From CAVXDY01 sp963760715 (GTDB taxonomy: Bacteria; Actinomycetota; Thermoleophilia; Miltoncostaeales; Miltoncostaeaceae): a DNA stretch of 64,000 nt. The position numbers were made by a program, and so were the translations under genes. The notes under the pieces are model-generated. The model was not told the origin of the DNA and did no database searches. It saw only the letters and a program-made list of their open reading frames with translations. The stretch lies in assembly GCA_963760715.1 (NCBI GenBank), contig CAVXDY010000003.1:1054001-1118000 (forward strand), written 5' to 3'. Below are positions 43,916 to 51,591 of the stretch, in pieces (positions within the stretch are counted from its first letter, which is position 1; each line of letters begins with the position of its first letter).

Positions 43916-45223
43916 ATGCCGGACGAGCTCTCGGGCTTCGCCTATCAACGGGTGCGCTTCGGGAAGGACGGCGCGCTTGCGGACCCCGCCGACGAGCGAG
44001 CCCTGACCGCCGCCCCGCGCTGGAGCGCGATGCGCGAGGTGATCGTGTTCAGCCACGGCTGGAACAACGATCAAGAGGAGGCCGAGCACCTCTATGAGCG
44101 CTTCCTGGGGCACCTGCGGACCGTGCTCGGCCGTCCCGGAAGCCGGCCCGCGTCGGAGATCGGCGTCGTCGGGGTGATCTGGCCCTCCAAGCTGTGGGCG
44201 GACGACGGGGCCGGCGGCGGGGGAGGAGCCGCCGCCCTCGACGCCCCCCCGAGCGACGCCCAGCGGGTGCGGCACCTGAAGGGCGCCTTCGACGCACCGG
44301 GCGCGGATCGCACTCTGGCCAAGATGGGAAAGCTCCTGGAGGAGCAGCCCGCCGACGCCGACGCGCTGCGCCGCTTCCACGCGCTGCTCGCGGAGCTGAT
44401 GGGAGATCGGGAGGAGAGCGCCCCCGAGGACGTCGATGACGTTCTCCTCACCGAGGATCCGCTGAAGCTGTTCGAGCGCTTGGGGACGTCGGCGGCCGTC
44501 GCCGCGCCGGCGGACCAGGGAGGTGCGGCGGGGGTTGGTGACGCCTTCGGCTCCCTCTGGTCGGGCGCCCGCGAGGCCCTGCGCTCGGCGACCTACTGGC
44601 AGATGAAGGCCCGTGCGGGACGTGTGGGCCGCGAGGGGCTCGGGCCGCTGATCGCGCGTTGGTGGGCGGCCGTCCCCGACCTGCGGGTACACCTGATCGG
44701 CCACAGCTTCGGCGCCCGGCTGGTCTCCTACTCGCTCGCCGGGCTCGCCCCGGCGGGTCCGATGGCGAGCTCCCCGATCGGATCCCTGCTGATGCTCCAG
44801 GGCGCCTTCTCGCACTACGCCTTCACCGCCCACCTGCCCCAGCGCGACGGGCATGGGGCGCTCGCGGGGCTCGAGACGCGCGTCGACGGGCCGATCGTGG
44901 TCACCCACACGCTCGCCGACCTGGCCCTTGCCAACCTCTATACGACGGCCTCGCTGGCCGCCGGCGACGACGCCGCGGCTGTCGCCGACCGGCTCACCCG
45001 CTGGGGCGCGATGGGCCACGACGGCGCGCAGGACGTGGGCGCTGGAGCGGCGATGGCCGGTCCGGTGGGAACGGCCTACGCGCTGACCCGAGGGGCCTTC
45101 GTGAACGTCAACTGCAACGCGGTGATCCGGACGGGCGGCGGGGCGGCGGGCGCGCATTCGGATCTCTTCCACCCGGAGCTGGCCTGGATCGCGGCCCTGT
45201 CTGCGGGATTCGCGACGACCTGA
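43916..45223 (+). CDS. Alpha/beta-hydrolase-fold protein
   Basis: 435 residues. An N-terminal oxyanion-type strand reads 'EVIVFSHGWNND', and the nucleophile elbow is 'HLIGHSFGARLV' with Ser264. Between them is a long, low-complexity, Gly/Ala-rich insert with 'GGGGGAAALDAPP'. The acid residue is unclear; a late His lies in 'GAHSDLFHPELAW', and that segment ends like family members annotated as lipase- or serine-peptidase-like. No signal peptide. ATG 43916 is preceded by GGGAGGAA. It follows the subtilase gene closely and probably acts with it. Confidence 0.8.
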   Translation: MPDELSGFAYQRVRFGKDGALADPADERALTAAPRWSAMREVIVFSHGWNNDQEEAEHLYERFLGHLRTVLGRPGSRPASEIGVVGVIWPSKLWADDGAGGGGGAAALDAPPSDAQRVRHLKGAFDAPGADRTLAKMGKLLEEQPADADALRRFHALLAELMGDREESAPEDVDDVLLTEDPLKLFERLGTSAAVAAPADQGGAAGVGDAFGSLWSGAREALRSATYWQMKARAGRVGREGLGPLIARWWAAVPDLRVHLIGHSFGARLVSYSLAGLAPAGPMASSPIGSLLMLQGAFSHYAFTAHLPQRDGHGALAGLETRVDGPIVVTHTLADLALANLYTTASLAAGDDAAAVADRLTRWGAMGHDGAQDVGAGAAMAGPVGTAYALTRGAFVNVNCNAVIRTGGGAAGAHSDLFHPELAWIAALSAGFATT

Positions 45224-45287
45224 TGGAGGTTCCTGCGCACGCGCCCGCGCTGAGCGGTGTGACCCCCGGGCATGCGGGTCCCATCGC

Positions 45288-45968
45288 TCACGCCGTGGCG
45301 ACTGCGATGTCCATGATCGCCGCGCCGGCGCCGTCGAGCCGGTCGGCGGCGTTCGAGAGATGCCGGTAGACCTCGCGGCGACGGAGGGCCTCGAGAAGCC
45401 CCTCGATCGGATCCCCCGAACGCCATCGCGCGCGGGCGTCCCCTGCGAAGAGCTCGGCAAAGGCGGCGCGGTAGATCTTCTCCACCCTCCGCTCGGCCTT
45501 GTGGACGCGCACGACGTGCACCTCGACCAGCCGGGGGTCGCCCCCGAGCCGGGCGACGGCCGCCCTGAGCTCGACGGCCCCACCGCTCAGGAGCTCGGCG
45601 ATCGCGCGCACCGTGCCGTCGGGTTCCATGGCGAGCAGCCCCATCTCGCGCACGGTGGTCTTGGCGTAGTTGGCCACGTCGTCGATCCGGCGGATGGCGA
45701 CCGCCGTCAGATCGCGGTCGTACGTCGTCGTGAAGGCCCGGTTGAGGGTGGCGAGGTTGCGCTCACGCAGCCGGTCGCCCCTCTTCTCGACCGCCGCGAC
45801 CCTCTCGGCAGCGTCCACCTCGCCCGTGGCGGCGTACTCCGCGAGGGCCTGAAGGGCCTCCACGGCCACCTCGGCCTGGTCCCCGAGCAGGGCTCTGAAG
45901 TCGGCCGTGCGCGGGAACATCCCGCGGCCGACGCGGGCGACCAGCTCGCCGTACCGGCGCCTCCCCAT
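45288..45968 (-). CDS. PhoU-like / DUF47 regulator of phosphate transport
   Basis: About 226 residues, wholly helical, with a PhoU-type bundle ('AEVAVEALQALAEYA', 'AIRRIDDVANYAKTTVREMG' in part, 'EVYRHLSNAADRLDG'). DUF47 proteins are found next to Pit transporters and are thought to control them. ATG 45968 is used; GTG 45989 is an alternative that would overlap the pit stop codon by 8 bp and translate 7 more residues. The gene lies immediately downstream of pit on the same strand. Confidence 0.88.
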   Translation of the reverse strand: MGRRRYGELVARVGRGMFPRTADFRALLGDQAEVAVEALQALAEYAATGEVDAAERVAAVEKRGDRLRERNLATLNRAFTTTYDRDLTAVAIRRIDDVANYAKTTVREMGLLAMEPDGTVRAIAELLSGGAVELRAAVARLGGDPRLVEVHVVRVHKAERRVEKIYRAAFAELFAGDARARWRSGDPIEGLLEALRRREVYRHLSNAADRLDGAGAAIMDIAVATA

Positions 45969-45981
45969 CGGCTCCGGGCGC

Positions 45982-47019
45982 TCAGCCACGGATGGCTGCC
46001 AGGGCCGCGAGGGGCAGGTAGACGACAAGGCCCGCCGCGGCCGCGGCGGGCATGGTGATGAGCCACACCAGGATCATGGTCTTGCCCGTGTCCCAGCGCA
46101 CCGCACGTGGCCGCTCCGCGGCGCCGGTGCCGGTGATCGAGGAGGCCACGACCTGGGTGGTGGAGACCGGACCGCCCAGCAGGGCGGCCCCGTAGATGAC
46201 CCCCGCGCCACCGACCTGGGCGCCCGCGGCGTGCAGGGGCTCGAGGCGATAGATGCCGTACCCGAGGGTGCGCGCGATCCCCCATCCGCCGGTCAGCCCG
46301 CCGAGCACCAGGGTCGCCGCCGAGATCACGACGACCCACAGCGGGATCGTGAATGACGACTGCCGGCCGCCCAGGACCAGCGCCAGGGCGATGACGCCCA
46401 TGCTCTTCTGGGCCTCGTTACCGCCGTGGGCGAAGGCCAGCAGGCCGGTACCCGCCACCAGCATGCGCCGCAGGGGGCGGTTGGCGCGCCGCGTCGCGCG
46501 GCGCAGCGCCAGGCGGCCGATGCGGAACACGAGGAAGCCCGCCGCGATGCCCGCGATCGGCGAGAGAACCAGCGCGACGACGATCTTGGTCACGCCCTCG
46601 AGTTGCCCGTCCGCGAGGGCCGAGAGCCCCCAGCGCACGTCGCCGGGCCCCGCGGCCACCACGGTCACGCCCACCAGGCCGCCGACGAGCGCATGGGTCG
46701 ACGACGAGGGGATCGCGAAGCGCCAGGTCACGACGTTCCACACCGCCGCCCCTGCGATCCCTGCGGCCACGATCCCGAGCGCGGTGACGGGGTCCTCTCC
46801 TGAAAGGGTCACGAAGCCGCCGATCGTGTCGGCCACTGCGGTCCCCGCCAGGAAGGGCCCGATGAAGACCATGACCGCGAAGAATGCGAGAGCGCCCGCG
46901 GGACGGATCGCACCCGTGACGACCCCCGGGGCGCATATCTCGGCGGCGTCGTGGAAGCCGCTGGTGACGTTGAAGGCGACCGCCGCGAGGATCGCCAGCA
47001 CCAGCATGTCGGTCTCCAT
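45982..47019 (-). CDS. pit: Low-affinity inorganic phosphate transporter
   Basis: 345 residues, about ten membrane helices in two homologous halves. Conserved signatures: 'NVTSGFHDAAEICA' at the N-terminus, 'PSSSTHALVGGLVG' in the middle and 'FAHGGNEAQKSMGVIAL' in the second half, with 'GGPVSTTQVVASS' near the end. The second signature normally reads GxNDAQK; here Asp is Glu, and in the first the usual Asn is His. Ion-coupled phosphate uptake is expected. Coupled to the PhoU-like gene downstream. Confidence 0.9.
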   Translation of the reverse strand: METDMLVLAILAAVAFNVTSGFHDAAEICAPGVVTGAIRPAGALAFFAVMVFIGPFLAGTAVADTIGGFVTLSGEDPVTALGIVAAGIAGAAVWNVVTWRFAIPSSSTHALVGGLVGVTVVAAGPGDVRWGLSALADGQLEGVTKIVVALVLSPIAGIAAGFLVFRIGRLALRRATRRANRPLRRMLVAGTGLLAFAHGGNEAQKSMGVIALALVLGGRQSSFTIPLWVVVISAATLVLGGLTGGWGIARTLGYGIYRLEPLHAAGAQVGGAGVIYGAALLGGPVSTTQVVASSITGTGAAERPRAVRWDTGKTMILVWLITMPAAAAAGLVVYLPLAALAAIRG

Positions 47020-47169
47020 GTCGGCAGCCTATGCCCGCGGGCACGGCCCGACCGCGCTCGGGTTCCCGCTCCCGTGGTGGACGCTTCGGGCGTGTGGCGA
47101 GCAGTGCCGCCGCCACGTCGAGTCCGGCGGCCAGACGTTCGCCTAGACCATCTCCGCCATCGCGAGGAT

Positions 47170-47731
47170 GTCGGCCTCAGGATCGCCTCGCGCCACCCAG
47201 AGCGCGTGGAAACGCTGATCGTCCAGAACGGGAACGCATACATGGAGGGATTCACTCCCTTGTGGGAGCCGCTGTTCGCCTTCGCCGGCAACCGGAACAG
47301 CGAAACGGAGGCTCCCGTGCGCGGCCTCTTGACCTTCGAGGCGATCCAGTGGCTGTGGACGCACGGGGACCCGCGACCCGAAGAGCATCGCACCGGAGGC
47401 CTGGATGCTCGACGCATGCAACCTGGACCGGGGAGACAATCGGGAGACCCAACTCGACATCTTCTACGACTACCGGCTCAACATCCCGGAGTACGAGAAG
47501 TTCCAGCACTACCTCCGCGTGCATCAGCCGCCGACACTGATCACGTGGGGCAAAGGCGACGAGATCTTCGGGCCCGGTGGGGCCGAGGCCTACAGGCGCG
47601 ACCTGCCCAATGCCGAGGTACACCTCCTGGACACCGGACACTTTGCGCTGGAGGAGGACCTCGAGTTCATTGCCGACACGATGCGACGCTTCCTGAAGGA
47701 GAACATCGACAATGCCGCGCTCGAGGCTTGA
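47170..47731 (+). pseudogene. Truncated, frameshifted alpha/beta hydrolase (haloalkane-dehalogenase-like)
   Basis: Homology begins abruptly at 'VGLRIASRHPERVETLIVQNGNAY' (in part), just after where the nucleophile elbow would be, and runs to 'TFEAIQWLWTHGDPRP'. A one-base shift near 47385 moves the rest to another frame ('KSIAPEAWMLDACNLDRG', 'HQPPTLITWGKGDEIFG', 'LLDTGHFALEEDLEF'). The acid and His region is present, but the N-terminal third, including the catalytic nucleophile, is absent from all frames upstream. It is therefore a genuine 5'-truncated remnant, not only a sequencing artefact. Confidence 0.8.
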
Positions 47732-47779
47732 TGTGGAATTGGCCCGGATCCTTCAGTAGCGCGCCGTGACAGAGAGAGG

Positions 47780-47799
47780 CCGGGCACCGAAGTGTCCGG
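47780..47799. terminator. Stem-loop between convergent genes
   Basis: CCGGGCAC and GTGTCCGG pair as an 8-bp stem (one G-T) around a CGAA tetraloop. It lies between the hydrolase remnant and the secreted-protein gene, which converge. It may be a bidirectional terminator; no clear U-run follows. Confidence 0.4.
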
Positions 47800-47847
47800 G
47801 CGGGGGAGAATGAGGTTGCTCAGGTCCACGATCCCCCGCCCAGGGGG

Positions 47848-48960
47848 TTACGGCACCAACCGGATGGGCTTGATGACCGGCTTGGGCTTGCGCCCGCCGC
47901 GCTGCTGACGAGCGCCGGCCGTGTAGCCGAGGGCCACCTTGAGGGGCGTGCGGACGTTGAAGGTGTGGGCCCGGAAGGGCACCGGAATGCACGGCTGCTG
48001 ACGGCCCGGGGCGAAGAAGACCACGAGCTTCTGGCCGAACAGGCGGATGCTCCGCCGGCCGCTGAAGATGCTGACCAGGATGCGGGCCGGCCGGCTGCTC
48101 GCCACCTTGACCAGCACGCACTTGGAGCGCTTGAGCGAGCGCAGCGAGATCGTCCCCGGGGCGACGAGGGTGGTGGGGCCGTTGGTCAGCGTCTGCGGGT
48201 TGGGGATGGTGGTCTGGAGGTTGGGGGCTCCGCCCCCGCATCCCTGGAGGTGGGCCTTGAAGGGGCTGCCGTTCACGCCCACGGTGCCGGCGAAGGCGGT
48301 CGGGCTGGTCAGGCTCACGCTCACCGGGGTGCTTTGGGTGCCGCCGGTGGCCGTGCCGGTGAGCGTGTTTCCGGAGGCGGTGCCGGAGAACGCCAGGTTG
48401 GACTCGCCCCCGCTCAGCACCCCCGTCACGCTGCCGCCGCTCTGCACGATCTCCAGCACGCCGCCGCCGTCCACGAGCCAGTAGCCGGTCCAGGGACTCG
48501 CGGCGGTCGGACAGCCCTGGGCCGGGGGCGGGGGCGGGGGCGGCGGAGGCGGGGTCGATCGGGGCTCCGTGCCGCCCCCGAGGTAGGTCCACGAGAAGCT
48601 GAAGCCCGTGCCGAACTGGGTGACGCCGCTGCCGCTCACAGCCAGCCCGCTGGCGGCCAGCGTCCCCGAGAAGGTCCCCCCGACGCCGGTGCAGACAGAG
48701 CTCATGTAGGCGAAGCTCGCGGTGGTGTTGTCGGCCGACGCGGTGGCGCTGTAGGTCACGTCCGAACCCGTGGTTCCCGGGCATGGGCCGGTGCCGCTGA
48801 TCTGGGACCCGGTCTGGGTGAGGGTGATGACGTTGGTGATGAGGTCCTGCCCCTGCCAGCGCCCCGTCCAGGGGTTGGCCGGAAGAGCGTCCGCCAGCGC
48901 GGGCGCCACAAGGCCGACCGCGAGGAGGGCGAAGAGGAAGAGCCACGCGAGCTTGTGCAC
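47848..48960 (-). CDS. Secreted two-repeat protein with polyproline linker
   Basis: 370 residues. Signal peptide 'LAWLFLFALLAVGLVAPALA' with an Ala-x-Ala cleavage site before residue 25. Two similar beta-rich repeats follow, each beginning 'PWTG(R/Y)W' (near residues 30 and 155), separated by a run of ten prolines. The C-terminal 100 residues ('SLKRSKCVLVKV', 'ARILVSIFSGRRSIRLFGQK', 'CIPVPFRAHTFNVRTPLKV' in part) form a further domain with a basic tail. Probably an extracellular binding or matrix protein. GTG 48960 has a GGGGGTGG box upstream. No enzyme motif seen. Confidence 0.75.
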   Translation of the reverse strand: MHKLAWLFLFALLAVGLVAPALADALPANPWTGRWQGQDLITNVITLTQTGSQISGTGPCPGTTGSDVTYSATASADNTTASFAYMSSVCTGVGGTFSGTLAASGLAVSGSGVTQFGTGFSFSWTYLGGGTEPRSTPPPPPPPPPPAQGCPTAASPWTGYWLVDGGGVLEIVQSGGSVTGVLSGGESNLAFSGTASGNTLTGTATGGTQSTPVSVSLTSPTAFAGTVGVNGSPFKAHLQGCGGGAPNLQTTIPNPQTLTNGPTTLVAPGTISLRSLKRSKCVLVKVASSRPARILVSIFSGRRSIRLFGQKLVVFFAPGRQQPCIPVPFRAHTFNVRTPLKVALGYTAGARQQRGGRKPKPVIKPIRLVP

Positions 48961-49428
48961 CGTGCCACCCCCGAGTTCCGGACAGCGATTATGCGCCGCG
49001 GTGCGCCGCAGCCGGGCTCAGCCGAACGTGGTGTGGGCCCTGCCGGCGCGGATGCAGCGGAGGGATGGGCGCAACGGACGAACCCCCAGGAATCGCGTGT
49101 TCAATCCTGCAGAATCTTTGCGGAATGCAAGATCCCTCGGCGATGCCAGCGGTGTCAAGAGCGGGTCGGCACACCCCCTCTGCGTGCCTGCGCGCGCCGG
49201 CGTTCGCGCTCGGTTCTGGGCCGAGAGTGGAGCCTCTGAATATGGGTCCCATCCGCGCGATTCTGCGGGGCCACCCCCCCACGCCGCCAGCTCGCACGAG
49301 TTGACTGCCCGGCGGGCGGGTTTCGTACCTGGCCCCGCACCGTCCCGCACGGTCCTCAAGATGCACGAGGCCCCGCCGAGCGGTGGACGCAGGGCGGGAC
49401 GAGATCCCAGCATGCAAGCGGGGCTTTC
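48961..49428. other. 468-bp non-coding stretch
   Basis: No open frame here has protein-like content or a ribosome-binding site. It adjoins the duplicated tRNA-Val 3' half and may include the original chromosomal flank of that site. I see no RNA gene or repeat in it. Confidence 0.5.
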
Positions 49429-49478
49429 GGGATGGGCAGTACTGGGATCGAACCAGTGACCTCCCGCGTGTGAGGCGG
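49429..49478 (-). repeat. tRNA-Val 3'-half duplicate (attachment-site candidate, distal copy)
   Basis: Fifty bases match 52037-52086 with one mismatch (C at 49449, T at 52057). They cover the tRNA-Val 3' flank, acceptor 3' strand, T-arm, variable loop and anticodon arm, but the 5' half of the tRNA is missing. The arrangement is what site-specific integration into a tRNA 3' end leaves behind. Confidence 0.75.
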
Positions 49479-49670
49479 CGTGGTCGCCCTCCCGAGATCG
49501 CTGTTGGCAGGCGCGATCACGGCTTTCACCCCTTGGGCTCCGGTGCGCGCTCCCGTGCGCGGGGCGGTTCCGGTTCGCTTGGAGAACAAGTGCTGCGCCG
49601 CGCCGCGTTTCTTCGGTGAGGATGAGGCGGGAAGAACCCTGTGTGGTCATGTCTTGGCTCGCGTTACCGA

Positions 49671-49791
49671 GAGGGCCGAGGCCTTCGCGCAGATCTCGGA
49701 TCTCGCCGAGCAGGACGAAGGCACCTCAGCGACGAGGAGCTCGAGAGCCTGGACAAAGCCGGCGAGGCCGGCGATGTGTGCCCGTGACTTT
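49671..49791 (+). pseudogene. SHOCT-like C-terminal remnant with frameshift
   Basis: 'RAEAFAQISDLAEQDEG' continues, after restoring one G near 49722, as 'HLSDEELESLDKAGEAGDV' and a stop. This is the usual form of a short C-terminal SHOCT helix pair. The rest of any parent protein is not found, so it is a fragment. The remaining bases of 49479-49835 hold nothing else I can support. Confidence 0.4.
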
Positions 49792-49835
49792 CTCCTTCGA
49801 GTGGTCGACCGGTCGCTCGAGCAACCGGACCGGCT

Positions 49836-50303
49836 TCATGCCTCCGGGACTCGGGTCTCGCGCTGCTCGGAGAGGACATCGACCAAGTGCCGGCGATCCG
49901 CGCGCAGCGCCGACACCGTTGCCGCAAGGCGTCGATCACCCTCCTTGGTCAGCCGCAGGTGGACGACGCGTCCGTCGCTCCCAGAGGGCTCACGCTCGAG
50001 GAGCCCGACCGCCTCGGCCCGCGCCACCAGCTCGGTGACGGTGTTCTGGGCCAGTTGAAGACGCTCGGCGAGCTCGGTGATCGTCGCTCGCCCGCTTCCG
50101 TCCGGCGCGCCCTTGATCATCAGCAGCAGCAGCTGGCGTTGCGGCGTGAGGCCCGCGGCCCGCGCGACCTGCTCTCCTCGGCGCAGGAACAGGCGCACCG
50201 CGGCGCGAAGGGCGGCCGCGCGCTGGTAGTCGGCCAGGTCGGCGGAACGCCTCGCCGGGGGGCCGAGGACCCGCGCGCTCGGCGGCGCGGCGCGCGGGCT
50301 CAC
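49836..50303 (-). CDS. MarR-family transcriptional regulator
   Basis: 155 residues. Winged-helix MarR fold: 'LTPQRQLLLLMIKGAP', recognition region 'ATITELAERLQLAQNTVTELVARAEAVGL' (in part) and wing 'EREPSGSDGRVVHLRLTKEG'. MarR dimers bind palindromes and release on ligand binding. Two matching 15-bp inverted repeats lie upstream of the next two genes on this strand (50721-50735 and 51085-51099) and are good operator candidates. The start may be internal; the first 20 residues are Pro/Ala-rich and weakly supported. Confidence 0.87.
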   Translation of the reverse strand: MSPRAAPPSARVLGPPARRSADLADYQRAAALRAAVRLFLRRGEQVARAAGLTPQRQLLLLMIKGAPDGSGRATITELAERLQLAQNTVTELVARAEAVGLLEREPSGSDGRVVHLRLTKEGDRRLAATVSALRADRRHLVDVLSEQRETRVPEA

Positions 50304-50326
50304 CGTCCTCGGCCCGGCGTGCCCGG

Positions 50327-50701
50327 CTACTTCTGGTCAGCGTGCAGGAAGGGCTCGTTGCCGCGGCCCTCGGAGTCGAAGAGGCCGTAGTGGCCGAGCA
50401 GATCCGCCCACCAGTCGGCGCTCTTGTGCCAGCCCTCGGGGCTCTCGTCGGGCGGAGGTGGCGCGTCGAGCACCTGCTCGGGGCCGATCCCCTCCACCAA
50501 GAACACGGTGTTGGTGGGCTCGTGGATCCGGGCGATCGCCTCCGCGGGCAGGTAACCCGCGTGGCCCGAGTGGCCCGGGATCTTGTGGATGCGCACGCCG
50601 TTGGGGCGCACGCCCTCGATCTCGCCGACCACCGTCGCCCCGTCGGCCGTGCGTGCCTGGTACCCCACCAAGCTGATGCTGGGTGTGACCGTGCTGGTCA
50701 T
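50327..50701 (-). CDS. Small conserved protein of unknown function, operator-controlled
   Basis: 124 residues. The N-terminal half 'SLVGYQARTADGATVVGEIEGVRP' (in part) is beta-rich and looks like a PRC-barrel/DUF2171-type module; the C-terminal half is Pro/Asp/Trp-rich ('GWHKSADWWADLLGHYGLFD'). ATG 50701 has AGGAGG eight bases upstream and an inverted-repeat operator candidate 20 bp beyond. A frameshifted partial copy of the same N-terminal module lies at 51106-51240. The MarR gene starts 24 bp downstream of its stop, so the two may form an operon. Confidence 0.75.
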   Translation of the reverse strand: MTSTVTPSISLVGYQARTADGATVVGEIEGVRPNGVRIHKIPGHSGHAGYLPAEAIARIHEPTNTVFLVEGIGPEQVLDAPPPPDESPEGWHKSADWWADLLGHYGLFDSEGRGNEPFLHADQK

Positions 50702-50720
50702 GACGTCAACCTCCTAATAG

Positions 50721-50735
50721 CATCGTACTACGAAG
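50721..50735. promoter_or_regulatory. Inverted-repeat operator candidate O1
   Basis: CATCGTA-C-TACGAAG: two 7-base half-sites around one central base with one mismatch. It precedes the 50327-50701 gene by 20 bp and shares TAGCATCGTA with O2. Binding by the adjacent MarR protein is inferred. Confidence 0.65.
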
Positions 50736-50775
50736 TACCCATTGTGCGGTCGTCGCGGCGCCAGGGGCGGCCGGA

Positions 50776-51045
50776 TCACGCCGCCGTGGCGGGCCGGCCC
50801 GTCTCCGGCGCCTCACGGATCAGGCGGCCGAGGGCGTAGGCACCCGGCTCGGGCGCCTCACGGATCACGCGGCCGAGGGCATGCGCACCCGGCTCGGGCG
50901 CCTCACGGATCACGCGGCCGAGGGCGTAGGCACCCGGCTCGGGCGCCTCAGGGATCACGCGCCCCACTTCGTGCGCACGGTGCTCGGCGCGAGCCTGCGA
51001 CGCGACCTCAGCCGGAGCGCTCCTGGCCTGCTGCCTCGTTGCCAT
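50776..51045 (-). CDS. Small repeat protein with four 15-residue repeats
   Basis: 89 residues. After an Ala/Arg/Glu N-terminus there are four units of the form 'GR(V/L)I(P/R)EAPE(P/T)GA(Y/H)AL'. Units 2-4 are nearly identical at DNA level, so the repeat has expanded recently. No domain is recognised; the units may be amphipathic helices with a Pro-Gly turn. ATG 51045 has an AGAAGGG box upstream and the perfect palindrome O2 forty bases beyond it, so it is probably controlled by the same regulator as the 50327-50701 gene. Confidence 0.65.
   Translation of the reverse strand: MATRQQARSAPAEVASQARAEHRAHEVGRVIPEAPEPGAYALGRVIREAPEPGAHALGRVIREAPEPGAYALGRLIREAPETGRPATAA
50812..50990. repeat. Four 45-bp tandem repeats
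   Basis: Units start at 50812, 50857, 50902 and 50947, each 45 bp (15 codons). Units 1-3 differ at only a few bases (for example gcgtagg or gcatgcg near the centre), while the last is more diverged. They lie inside the repeat-protein gene and are in frame. Confidence 0.85.
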
Positions 51046-51084
51046 GATCTATCCCTTCTCGATCGGTATGATCCACCATGGTAG

Positions 51085-51099
51085 CATCGTAGTACGATG
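51085..51099. promoter_or_regulatory. Inverted-repeat operator candidate O2
   Basis: CATCGTA-G-TACGATG is a perfect 7-1-7 inverted repeat. It sits between the repeat-protein gene (−) and the decayed gene copy at 51106 (+), and could control both. It matches O1 at 13 of 15 positions. Confidence 0.7.
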
Positions 51100-51105
51100 T
51101 TTCAA

Positions 51106-51240
51106 GGAGCCACCTCTGCCACGAGATTCCGGGCTCGAAATCGCGCTTGTGGGCTACCAGGATGCGCGGCGCCGACGGCACGAAGGTGGTCGGTGAGATC
51201 GAGGGCGTGCGCCCCACAGTGGTGTGCGCCGCGGGAGGGA
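51106..51240 (+). pseudogene. Degenerate copy of the 50327-50701 gene's N-terminal module
   Basis: The frame 'LEIALVGYQ' shifts by one base near 51160 into 'RGADGTKVVGEIEGVRP', closely matching 'LVGYQARTADGATVVGEIEGVRP' (in part) of the protein encoded at 50327-50701. The C-terminal half is absent. It lies just downstream of operator O2, so the ancestral pair was probably co-regulated. Confidence 0.65.
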
Positions 51241-51249
51241 GGGTATGAG

Positions 51250-51561
51250 ATGTCCGGTCACCAGCCGGGGGAGACGATCAGGGACCGCACGCCGTGGTCT
51301 CCCGGTCGCGAGGAGCGGGTCGCGGTCACCAAGCGTGCAATGAAGGACGCGATGCGCCTGGTGCAGATCCTCGACGGGCCTGAGCCGCCGCGGACGGTGC
51401 TGCTGTCAGAGCTCTCATCCGACCTGCCGACGCCCGTCGCCAGCGGGCCCGGGCCCGAGCTCTACATTTCGACGTTGCGCGCGTACGTGGAGGACCTGGG
51501 CGGCCGTCTCGAGTTGGCTGCCGTCTTCGATGGCGGATGCCGCCTGCTGATAGGGGGCTAA
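51250..51561 (+). CDS. Small protein resembling the C-terminal part of HTH antitoxins
   Basis: 103 residues. The segment 'ELYISTLRAYVEDLGGRLELAAVF' (in part) is typical of the end of XRE-type antitoxin/regulator proteins, where it follows the helix-turn-helix. The N-terminal part 'VTKRAMKDAMRLVQIL' is helical but no clear HTH is visible, so it may be a diverged or shortened member. ATG 51250 has GGAGGG upstream. No toxin gene is adjacent. Confidence 0.55.
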   Translation: MSGHQPGETIRDRTPWSPGREERVAVTKRAMKDAMRLVQILDGPEPPRTVLLSELSSDLPTPVASGPGPELYISTLRAYVEDLGGRLELAAVFDGGCRLLIGG

Positions 51562-51591
51562 GCGGCCATTCCCCTCGCTCATCGCCGCCCC

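Noticed and set aside
49383..49480. Small proteins ending in '...GIEPVTSRV'
   Set aside because: They are translations of the tRNA-Val duplicate (the same happens near 52041), not genes.
50812..50990. CRISPR array
   Set aside because: The 45-bp units are contiguous with no spacers and are in frame inside a gene, with no cas genes nearby.
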